Shown one piece after another: positions 1-5,224 of a stretch of 6,109 nucleotides of DNA. The position numbers and the translations under genes were made by a program. The notes under the pieces were generated by a model, which saw nothing but the letters and a program-made list of their open reading frames with translations, made no database searches and was not told where the DNA came from. The DNA is from Actinomycetes bacterium (GTDB taxonomy: Bacteria > Actinomycetota > Actinomycetes > Actinomycetales > Microbacteriaceae): assembly GCA_023457615.1 (NCBI GenBank), contig JAEWKY010000025.1, forward strand, positions 1-6,109, given 5' to 3'. Numbering within the stretch: position 1 is the stretch's first letter; each line of letters opens with the position of its first letter.

Positions 1-20
1 GGGCCCGGCCCCGCCCGCGG

Positions 21-57
21 CGTCAGACCCGCCGGCCGTGTCGGCCGGCGGGTGACG
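21..57 (-). terminator. GC-rich hairpin terminator of the acyl-CoA ligase gene
   Basis: A perfect 12-bp inverted repeat pairs 27-38 with 42-53 around a 3-base loop (39-41). After a two-base bulge (25-26) the stem continues for four pairs (21-24 with 54-57). On the minus strand it begins about 10 bases after the TGA of the ligase gene. No T-run follows it, so it is not a classical E. coli-type intrinsic terminator. U-less GC hairpins of this kind are common behind actinobacterial genes. The palindrome TGACGTCA (53-60) overlaps the base of the stem and is probably part of it. The leftmost 20 bases are only G/C-rich, with no recognisable gene. Confidence 0.7.
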
Positions 58-67
58 TCACGTCGGC

Positions 68-1894
68 TCAGTGGACGAGCGACTCGCCCTTCGTGGCGGG
101 CTGCTCGTACATCGCGTCGATCTGCGCGGCGAAGTCGTTCGTGATCGGACCGCGCTTGAGCGACATCTTCGGCGTGAGGTGACCGGAGCCCTCGGTGAAC
201 TCGACGCCGAGGATCGTGAACTTGCGGATCGACTCGGCGCGCGAGACGCGCGAGTTGGCGGCATCCACGGCCTTCTGCACCTCGGCGACGACCTTGGGGT
301 GCACGGCGGCGTCGGCGAGCGACATGTCCGCCGCCTCGCCGTTGCTGTTGAGCCACGGCGGCAGCATCTCCGAGTCGAGGGTCACGAGCGCCGAGATGAA
401 CGGCTTCTGCTCGCCGACGACGATGATCTGGCCGATGATCGGGTTGGCGCGGATCGGGTCCTCGAGCGCGGTCGGCGACACGTTCTTGCCGGCGGCCGTG
501 ACGATGATCTCCTTCTTGCGGCCCGTGATCGAGAGGTAGCCGTCCTCGTCGAGCTGACCGAGGTCGCCCGTCTTGAACCAGTCGCCGTCGAAGGTCTCCT
601 TCGTCGCCTTCTCGTTCTTCCAGTAGCCCTGGAAGACCGCGACGCCCTTGACCTGCACCTCGCCGTCCTCGGCGATGCGGATGCCGTTGCCGGGGAGCGC
701 GGGACCGACGGTGCCGATCTTGAACTTGTCGGCGCGGTTCACCGTGGCGGGCGCCGACGTCTCGGTGAGGCCGTAGCCCTCGAGGATCTTCACGTCGAGG
801 CTGCGGAAGAAGTGACCGAGCCGCGTGCCGAGCGGGGCGCCGCCCGAGACCGCGTACTTGACGTTGCCGCCCATGACCGCCTTGAGCTTGCCGTAGACGA
901 GCCGGTCGAAGAGGGCGAACTTGATCTTGAGGCCGAGCGGCACCTTGCCGGCGTCGAGGGCCTTCGAGTGGGCGATCGCCGTGTCGACGGCCTTCGCGAA
1001 GATGTTGCCCTTGCCGCCCGCGACGGCCTTCTGCTCGGCCGAGTTGTAGACCTTCTCGAACACGCGCGGCACGGCGAGCAGGAAGGTGGGCTTGAACGAG
1101 CCGAGCGACTCGACGAGCTTCTTCGTGTCGGCCTGGTGGCCAACCTTCACGCCGGCGTGGATCGACAGGATCGAGATGAAGCGCGCGAAGACGTGCGCCG
1201 TCGTGATGAACAGCAGGGTCGACGCGCCCGGCATGTTGACGACCTCGTCCATCGCGACCGCGGCGTTGCGGCTCAGCTCGACGAAGTTCGAGTGGGTCAG
1301 GATGCAGCCCTTCGGCGTGCCCGTCGAGCCCGAGGTGTAGATGAGGGTCGCCATGTCCTTGCCCTTGGCGGCCGAGCGGGTCTTCTCGAGCGCCGCGTCG
1401 GTGACCTTGCCGCCCGACGAGGCGAGCTTCTCGAGGTCGCCGAGGTGCATCTGCCACACCTTGTCGACGAGCGGCGTGTCGCCGCGCACCTCGTCGAAGC
1501 GCGTGAAGTGCTCGGCGGTCTCGACGATGATCGAGGTCGCCCCCGAGTCGGTGAGGATGTACTGCACCTGGGACGGCGACGAGGTCTCGTAGATCGGGAC
1601 GATGATCGCCCCCGCGAAGGCCGCCGCGAAGTCGACGAGCGTCCACTCGTAGCGCACCTTGCACATGAAGCCGATCTTGTCGCCGGGCTTCACCCCGGCG
1701 GCGACGAAGCCCTTGGCGAGCGCGACGACCTGCTCGTGGAACTGCTTCGAGGTGATCTCGCTCCAGCCGCCGTCGGCGGTGGGCAGGGCGAACAGCGCGG
1801 CGTCCGGCGTCTTCGACACGCGGTCGAGGAGGAGAGCGGTGATGTTCGCGTCGGGATCGGGCTGGACGACGGCAGGGGTGAAAGTCTCGTTCAC
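68..1894 (-). CDS. fadD15: Long-chain fatty acyl-CoA ligase (AMP-dependent synthetase, FadD15-like)
   Basis: This 608-residue enzyme should activate long-chain fatty acids with ATP and CoA, through an acyl-AMP intermediate, to acyl-CoA for lipid synthesis or beta-oxidation. It is expected to be cytosolic or loosely bound to the inner face of the membrane. All core motifs of the ANL (acyl-adenylate-forming) superfamily are visible in order: the P-loop-like YTSGSTGTPKG (about 186-196), the GYGLTET adenine-binding motif (373-379), the TGD ATP-ribose Asp (D444) with the hinge region GRKKEIIVTAAGKN (458-471), and the C-terminal LTPKMSLKR (573-581) holding the likely catalytic Lys (K580 by analogy; K576 is the alternative). 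Length and the GKNVSP motif fit the FadD15/FAA-type bacterial subgroup rather than E. coli FadD. The GTG start is supported by AAGGAG five bases upstream. The gene is transcribed divergently from the glucokinase gene. Chain-length preference cannot be read from sequence. Confidence 0.93.
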   Translation of the reverse strand: MNETFTPAVVQPDPDANITALLLDRVSKTPDAALFALPTADGGWSEITSKQFHEQVVALAKGFVAAGVKPGDKIGFMCKVRYEWTLVDFAAAFAGAIIVPIYETSSPSQVQYILTDSGATSIIVETAEHFTRFDEVRGDTPLVDKVWQMHLGDLEKLASSGGKVTDAALEKTRSAAKGKDMATLIYTSGSTGTPKGCILTHSNFVELSRNAAVAMDEVVNMPGASTLLFITTAHVFARFISILSIHAGVKVGHQADTKKLVESLGSFKPTFLLAVPRVFEKVYNSAEQKAVAGGKGNIFAKAVDTAIAHSKALDAGKVPLGLKIKFALFDRLVYGKLKAVMGGNVKYAVSGGAPLGTRLGHFFRSLDVKILEGYGLTETSAPATVNRADKFKIGTVGPALPGNGIRIAEDGEVQVKGVAVFQGYWKNEKATKETFDGDWFKTGDLGQLDEDGYLSITGRKKEIIVTAAGKNVSPTALEDPIRANPIIGQIIVVGEQKPFISALVTLDSEMLPPWLNSNGEAADMSLADAAVHPKVVAEVQKAVDAANSRVSRAESIRKFTILGVEFTEGSGHLTPKMSLKRGPITNDFAAQIDAMYEQPATKGESLVH

Positions 1895-1899
1895 GGCGA

Positions 1900-1905
1900 C
1901 TCCTT
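1900..1905 (-). promoter_or_regulatory. Shine-Dalgarno of the acyl-CoA ligase gene
   Basis: On the minus strand AAGGAG lies five bases before the GTG at 1894-1892. It is the only strong ribosome binding site in front of any gene start in the window, and it fixes this GTG as the start. Confidence 0.8.
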
Positions 1906-1918
1906 CGGGGCCGGGGAC

Positions 1919-1938
1919 AGGGTATTCAGGCGAGCTTA
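1919..1938 (-). promoter_or_regulatory. Candidate -10 elements for the acyl-CoA ligase gene
   Basis: Two minus-strand hexamers fit the actinobacterial TAnnnT -10 pattern: TAAGCT (1938-1933) and TACCCT (1924-1919). Either would give a short 5' leader of roughly 15-35 bases containing the AAGGAG site. No convincing -35 is visible. I cannot choose between the two from sequence alone. Confidence 0.35.
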
Positions 1939-1943
1939 GCCTG
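1927..1943. promoter_or_regulatory. Palindrome CAGGC-N7-GCCTG in the divergent promoter (possible operator)
   Basis: A perfect 5+5 base inverted repeat with a 7-base spacer lies in the 87-base gap between the divergent ligase and glucokinase genes. It overlaps the candidate minus-strand -10 TAAGCT and lies 25 bases upstream of the plus-strand -10. A dimeric repressor could bind here and affect one or both genes. The arms are short and the region is GC-rich, so chance is a real alternative. I do not recognise it as a known operator. Confidence 0.3.
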
Positions 1944-1968
1944 GGGCTTCCTCACCTCACCACGGTTC

Positions 1969-1974
1969 TAGGCT
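1969..1974 (+). promoter_or_regulatory. -10 element TAGGCT of the glucokinase gene (leaderless start)
   Basis: TAGGCT fits the actinobacterial -10 consensus TAnnnT. Seven bases separate it from the GTG at 1982, which would put the transcription start on or next to the G of the start codon. No Shine-Dalgarno-like sequence lies before this GTG, as expected for a leaderless mRNA. The -35 position shows no good match. Confidence 0.6.
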
Positions 1975-1981
1975 GTATCGA

Positions 1982-2965
1982 GTGCACGCCATCGGCATCG
2001 ACATCGGAGGGACCAAGGTCGCGGGAGCCCTCGTGACCGAGGCGGGGGAGATCCTCCGTCTGGAGCGACGTCCCACCCCCGCAGGAGACCCCGCCGCGAT
2101 CGTCGACGTGGTCGTCGACCTGGTGCGGGAGCTCTCGGACGGGGAGGACGTCGTCGCCGCGGGCGTCGCGGCCGCGGGCTTCATCGACGTCACCCAGTCG
2201 ATCGTCTACTACGCGCCCAACATCAACTGGCGCAGCGAGCCGTTCCGCCTGCATCTCTCGGAGCGCCTCCCGGGTCTCGACATCACGATCGACAACGACG
2301 CGAACGCGGCGGGGTGGGCGGAGTACCGGTTCGGTGCGGGGCGCGGATTCACCGACATGACGATGCTCACGATCGGCACGGGCGTCGGCGGCGCGATCGT
2401 CTCCGACGGCCGGCTCTTCCGCGGCGGCTTCGGCGCGGGCGGCGAGATCGGCCACCTGCGCGTCGTACCCGGCGGGCATCCCTGCGGTTGCGGCCAGAAG
2501 GGCTGCATCGAGCAGTACGGATCGGGCCGCGCGCTCCTGCGCTTCGCGGGGGAGATCGCGGATGCCGGCGGGATCGGGCACGGACTCGCGCTCGCCCGCG
2601 AGGCGAACGGCGGCGTGCTCGACGGCGCGATCGTCGGCCGGCTGCTCCAGGAGGACGACCCCGGCGCCGTCGCCGCCCTGCGCGAGCTCGGCGACTGGCT
2701 CGGCCAGGCGTGCGCGTCGATCGGCGCGATCCTCGACCCCGAGCTCTTCGTCTTCGGCGGAGGCGTGGCGATCGCCGGCGACCTGCTGCTCGATCCCGTG
2801 CGCGAGTCGTTCCTCGCGCATCTGCCGGCGCGCGGCTTCCACCCCGAGCCGCGCTTCGTCGTCGCCCAGCTCGTCAACGACGCGGGGGTGGTCGGCGCGG
2901 CCGACCTCGCGCGCCTCCACGCGGGAGCGTCGCAGTCCGGAACCGCGCCGGGCGCCCCGGAATAG
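1982..2965 (+). CDS. glk: ROK-family glucokinase
   Basis: This 327-residue protein should phosphorylate glucose to glucose-6-phosphate in the cytosol with ATP. It opens with the phosphate-binding DIGGTK (7-12), has the sugar-binding and catalytic DNDANAA (104-110, catalytic base probably D106), the GTGVGG nucleotide loop (132-137), GEIGH (154-158), and the ROK zinc site made of H158 with C168, C170 and C175 (CGCGQKGCIE). E177 is the usual sugar-contacting Glu. A second glycine-rich nucleotide segment is FGGG (258-261). There is no N-terminal helix-turn-helix, so it is a kinase and not a ROK repressor. The GTG start is the only ATG/GTG after an in-frame TAG at 1937, and a later start would lose DIGGTK. 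Polyphosphate glucokinases are shorter, so ATP is the likelier donor. Another hexose or N-acetyl sugar as substrate cannot be excluded. Related actinobacterial enzymes take part in carbon catabolite repression. The plsC gene follows 11 bases downstream. Confidence 0.88.
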   Translation: MHAIGIDIGGTKVAGALVTEAGEILRLERRPTPAGDPAAIVDVVVDLVRELSDGEDVVAAGVAAAGFIDVTQSIVYYAPNINWRSEPFRLHLSERLPGLDITIDNDANAAGWAEYRFGAGRGFTDMTMLTIGTGVGGAIVSDGRLFRGGFGAGGEIGHLRVVPGGHPCGCGQKGCIEQYGSGRALLRFAGEIADAGGIGHGLALAREANGGVLDGAIVGRLLQEDDPGAVAALRELGDWLGQACASIGAILDPELFVFGGGVAIAGDLLLDPVRESFLAHLPARGFHPEPRFVVAQLVNDAGVVGAADLARLHAGASQSGTAPGAPE

Positions 2966-2968
2966 ACT
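2963..2968 (+). promoter_or_regulatory. -10 element TAGACT before plsC, overlapping the glucokinase stop codon
   Basis: TAGACT is a strong match to the actinobacterial -10 consensus. Its first three bases are the TAG stop of the glucokinase gene. Eight bases separate it from the plsC GTG (2977), so a leaderless transcript of plsC could start here, in addition to read-through from the glucokinase gene. No Shine-Dalgarno is present before the GTG. Confidence 0.5.
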
Positions 2969-2976
2969 GGTCCGCG

Positions 2977-3684
2977 GTGCCTCCCCTCTACTGGTTGATC
3001 AAGTTCGTCGTCCTCGGGCCGTTCGTGCACACGGTGTACCGCCCGTGGATCGTCGGCGACGAGAACATCCCGGAGTCGGGGCCCGTGATCTTCGCGAGCA
3101 ACCACCTGTCGTTCGTCGACTCGATCTTCCTGCCGCTCCTCGTCGACCGGCACATCGTGTTCCTCGCGAAGAGCGAGTACTTCACCGGCACGGGGATCCG
3201 GGGGGCGTTCAGCAGGTTCTTCTTCTCCGGCGTCGGGCAGGTGCCCATCGACCGCTCGGGAGGCAAGGCCTCCGAGGCCGCGCTCGAGGCCGGGCTCGGC
3301 GTGCTCGCCCAGGGGCGGCAGCTCGGGATCTACCCCGAGGGCACGCGCAGCCCCGACGGCCGGCTGTACCGCGGCCGCACGGGCATCGCGCGGATGGTGC
3401 TCGAGTCGGGCGCGCCCGTGCTGCCGATCGCGATGATCGACACCGACAAGGTGCTGCTCGAGGGCTCGATCTTCCCGAAGCTCCGCAAGGTGGGCGTCGT
3501 CATCGGCGAGCCGCTCGACTTCTCCCGGTTCGCCGGGATGGAGTCCGACAGGTTCGTGCTGCGCTCGATCACCGACGAGATCATGCACGAGCTGTCCAAG
3601 CTCAGCGGGCAGGAGTACGTCGACGTCTACGCGAGCTCGGTCAAGAAGACGCGCACCGCGTCCCCGCGTCGGCGGCGGCGCTGA
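2977..3684 (+). CDS. plsC: 1-acyl-sn-glycerol-3-phosphate acyltransferase (PlsC family)
   Basis: This 235-residue protein should transfer an acyl group to lysophosphatidic acid, giving phosphatidic acid, the precursor of membrane glycerolipids. It acts at the cytoplasmic face of the membrane. The four acyltransferase blocks are visible: NHLSFVD (42-48, with catalytic H43 and D48 in the HX4D motif), GQVPIDR (87-93), YPEGTRS (119-125) for glycerol-phosphate binding, and APVLPIAM (146-153). The N-terminal 6-21 stretch is hydrophobic and may rest on the membrane. The C-terminus is strongly basic and ends in five Arg residues. The GTG start places the first residues just ahead of the hydrophobic segment, as expected for the family; no nearer ATG or GTG exists upstream in this frame. 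It lies 11 bases after the glucokinase gene and is probably co-transcribed with it, with its own -10 as well. The acceptor could instead be another lysolipid or mannolipid, since the family is broad. Confidence 0.9.
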   Translation: MPPLYWLIKFVVLGPFVHTVYRPWIVGDENIPESGPVIFASNHLSFVDSIFLPLLVDRHIVFLAKSEYFTGTGIRGAFSRFFFSGVGQVPIDRSGGKASEAALEAGLGVLAQGRQLGIYPEGTRSPDGRLYRGRTGIARMVLESGAPVLPIAMIDTDKVLLEGSIFPKLRKVGVVIGEPLDFSRFAGMESDRFVLRSITDEIMHELSKLSGQEYVDVYASSVKKTRTASPRRRRR

Positions 3685-3692
3685 GGGCTGGA

Positions 3693-3698
3693 TAGGCT
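3693..3698 (+). promoter_or_regulatory. -10 element TAGGCT of the DAHP synthase gene
   Basis: This is the same hexamer as in front of the glucokinase gene, placed 8 bases after the plsC stop. It predicts a start of transcription near 3705 and a 5' leader of about 66 bases, unlike the two leaderless genes before it. No clear -35 is visible. Confidence 0.5.
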
Positions 3699-3722
3699 GA
3701 AGGGCTGGCGGCTCGGCCGTCT

Positions 3723-3739
3723 GCACGCGTCCCGCGTGC
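3723..3739 (+). promoter_or_regulatory. Hairpin in the 5' leader of the DAHP synthase gene
   Basis: GCACGCG (3723-3729) pairs perfectly with CGCGTGC (3733-3739) around a 3-base TCC loop. It lies about 30 bases before the start codon, inside the predicted 5' leader. It has no T-run after it. It could end transcripts coming from plsC, stabilise the leader, or take part in attenuation; sequence alone does not decide. Confidence 0.45.
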
Positions 3740-3757
3740 GAGCGCACTCCTCCTCAC

Positions 3758-3764
3758 AGAGAGA
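3758..3764 (+). promoter_or_regulatory. Weak ribosome binding site of the DAHP synthase gene
   Basis: AGAGAGA ends six bases before the GTG at 3771. It is a poor but correctly spaced Shine-Dalgarno-like purine run, and it supports this start. An in-frame TAG at 3693 and the lack of any ATG/GTG between them rule out an earlier start. Confidence 0.45.
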
Positions 3765-3770
3765 CCCATC

Positions 3771-5141
3771 GTGGTAGACCCGACAGAGACCATCGTCCCG
3801 GCAGATCCGAGCGTGATCGCGGGCCTGGACTATTGGCGGAGCCTCCCCATCAAGCAGCAGCCGGAGTGGTCGGATCCCGAGGCCGTCGCCGCGGCGTCGG
3901 CGCAGATCGCCACCTTCCCTCCTCTCGTCTTCGCGGGCGAGATCGACATCCTGCGCGATCGGCTCGCCCGCGCCGCGCGCGGCGAGTCGTTCCTCCTGCA
4001 GGGCGGCGACTGCGCCGAGACGTTCGCGGGCGCGACCGCCGACCAGATCCGCAACCGAGTGAAGACCCTCCTGCAGATGGCCGTCGTGCTCACCTACGGC
4101 GCCTCGATGCCCGTCGTGAAGATGGGGCGGATGGCGGGCCAGTTCGCCAAGCCGCGCTCGAGCGACACCGAGACGCGCGGCGACGTCACGCTCCCGGCGT
4201 ACCGCGGCGACATCGTCAACGGCTACGACTTCACCCCCGAGTCGCGCGCGGCCGACCCGGCGCGGCTCGTGCAGGGCTACCACACGGCCGCCTCGACGCT
4301 GAACCTCATCCGCGCGTTCACGCAGGGCGGCTTCGCGGACCTCCGCCAGGTGCACTCCTGGAACAAGGGCTTCGCCTCGAACCCGGCGAACCAGCGCTAC
4401 GAGGGTCTCGCGAAGGAGATCGACCGCGCGGTGCGGTTCATGGAGGCGGCGGGCGCCGACTTCGACGAGCTGCGTCGCGTCGAGTTCTACACGTCCCACG
4501 AGGGGCTGCTCATGGACTACGAGCGGCCCATGACGCGCATCGACTCGCGCAACGGCACGCCCGTCAACACGAGCGCGCACTTCCTCTGGATCGGGGAGCG
4601 CACGCGCGACCTCGACGGGGCGCACCTCGACTACTTCTCGCGCATCCGCAACCCCATCGGCGTGAAGCTCGGGCCGACCACGACGCCCGACGTCATGGAG
4701 AAGCTGATCGACAAGCTCGATCCCGAGCGGGAGCCGGGTCGCCTCACCTTCATCACGCGCATGGGCGCGGGCAAGGTGCGGGATGCCCTCCCGCCGCTGC
4801 TCGAGGCCATCCAGGGGATGGAGGCGACGCCGCTGTGGGTCACCGACCCGATGCACGGCAACGGGCTCACGACGCCGAACGGCTACAAGACGCGGCGCTT
4901 CGACGACGTCGTCGACGAGGTGCGCGGCTTCTTCGAGGCGCATCGGGCGGCCGGGACCTTCCCCGGGGGCATCCACGTGGAGCTCACGGGCGACGACGTC
5001 ACGGAGTGCCTGGGCGGCTCGGAGCAGATCGACGAGCTCGCGCTCGCGACGAGGTACGAGTCGCTGTGCGACCCGCGGCTCAACCACATGCAGTCGCTCG
5101 AGCTCGCGTTCCTCGTCGCGGAGGAGCTCGCCGCGCGGTGA
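3771..5141 (+). CDS. aroG: Class II 3-deoxy-7-phosphoheptulonate (DAHP) synthase
   Basis: This enzyme condenses phosphoenolpyruvate with erythrose-4-phosphate to DAHP, the first step of the shikimate pathway to aromatic amino acids, in the cytosol. The 456 residues match the class II (plant/mycobacterial) family, about the length of M. tuberculosis AroG. The four metal ligands are in place: C81 in QGGDCAE, H362 in DPMHGN, E404 in HVELTGDD and D434 in CDPRLNHMQ. PEP-contacting residues by analogy with the M. tuberculosis enzyme are R120 (RMAGQFAKPRS), E276 and R277 (WIGER), K299 (GVKLGP) and R330 (ITRMGAGK). The N-terminal segment (about 18-45, including YWRSLPIKQQP) corresponds to the extension used for assembly and allosteric control in that enzyme. 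Regulation by aromatic amino acids and by a partner chorismate mutase is known for mycobacterial homologues and plausible here, but no chorismate mutase is in this window. The gene follows plsC by 86 bases with its own putative -10 and faces the PASTA kinase gene tail to tail. Confidence 0.96.
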   Translation: MVDPTETIVPADPSVIAGLDYWRSLPIKQQPEWSDPEAVAAASAQIATFPPLVFAGEIDILRDRLARAARGESFLLQGGDCAETFAGATADQIRNRVKTLLQMAVVLTYGASMPVVKMGRMAGQFAKPRSSDTETRGDVTLPAYRGDIVNGYDFTPESRAADPARLVQGYHTAASTLNLIRAFTQGGFADLRQVHSWNKGFASNPANQRYEGLAKEIDRAVRFMEAAGADFDELRRVEFYTSHEGLLMDYERPMTRIDSRNGTPVNTSAHFLWIGERTRDLDGAHLDYFSRIRNPIGVKLGPTTTPDVMEKLIDKLDPEREPGRLTFITRMGAGKVRDALPPLLEAIQGMEATPLWVTDPMHGNGLTTPNGYKTRRFDDVVDEVRGFFEAHRAAGTFPGGIHVELTGDDVTECLGGSEQIDELALATRYESLCDPRLNHMQSLELAFLVAEELAAR

Positions 5142-5152
5142 GCTGAGCCGCG

Positions 5153-5224
5153 CCGATCCGGGGTCGGCTGACGCGGGTCGGCGCAGCTCCGCCGACGCGG
5201 ATCGGCCGACGCGGGTCAGCCGAC
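5153..5224. terminator. Repeat-rich convergent terminator region between aroG and the PASTA kinase gene
   Basis: Three perfect inverted repeats fill the 74-base convergent gap and reach into the end of the minus-strand gene: 5153-5160 with 5198-5205 (8 bp), 5163-5172 with 5215-5224 (10 bp), and 5177-5183 with 5190-5196 (7 bp, 6-base loop). The innermost hairpin is the best bidirectional terminator candidate. GACGCGGGTC or its one-base variant occurs three times directly (5170-5179, 5194-5203, 5208-5217). No T-run is present, as for the hairpin at the left end. Confidence 0.5.

Noticed and set aside
71..1939. A 622-codon open frame on the plus strand, antisense to the acyl-CoA ligase gene
   Set aside because: It is an Arg/Asp/Leu/Val-rich translation without any domain, caused by strong GC bias at third codon positions opposite a real gene. 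The minus-strand gene has all family motifs.
1927..1950. TTAGCCTGGGGCTTCC as an iron-box (DtxR/IdeR) operator
   Set aside because: Only a half-site-like TTAGCCT is present. The 19-bp palindrome of the known box is not formed, and the neighbours are not iron genes.
1982..2965. The ROK protein as a transcriptional repressor (NagC/XylR type)
   Set aside because: ROK repressors carry an N-terminal DNA-binding domain of about 80 residues. This protein begins directly with the phosphate-binding motif and keeps all kinase residues.
2209..3747. Long antisense open frames opposite glk and plsC, and overlapping plus-strand frames at 2314-2976 and 2562-3695
   Set aside because: They show the same biased shadow composition. 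The part of the 2314 frame before 2977 has no homology-like content and lies inside glk; only the part from 2977 is PlsC.
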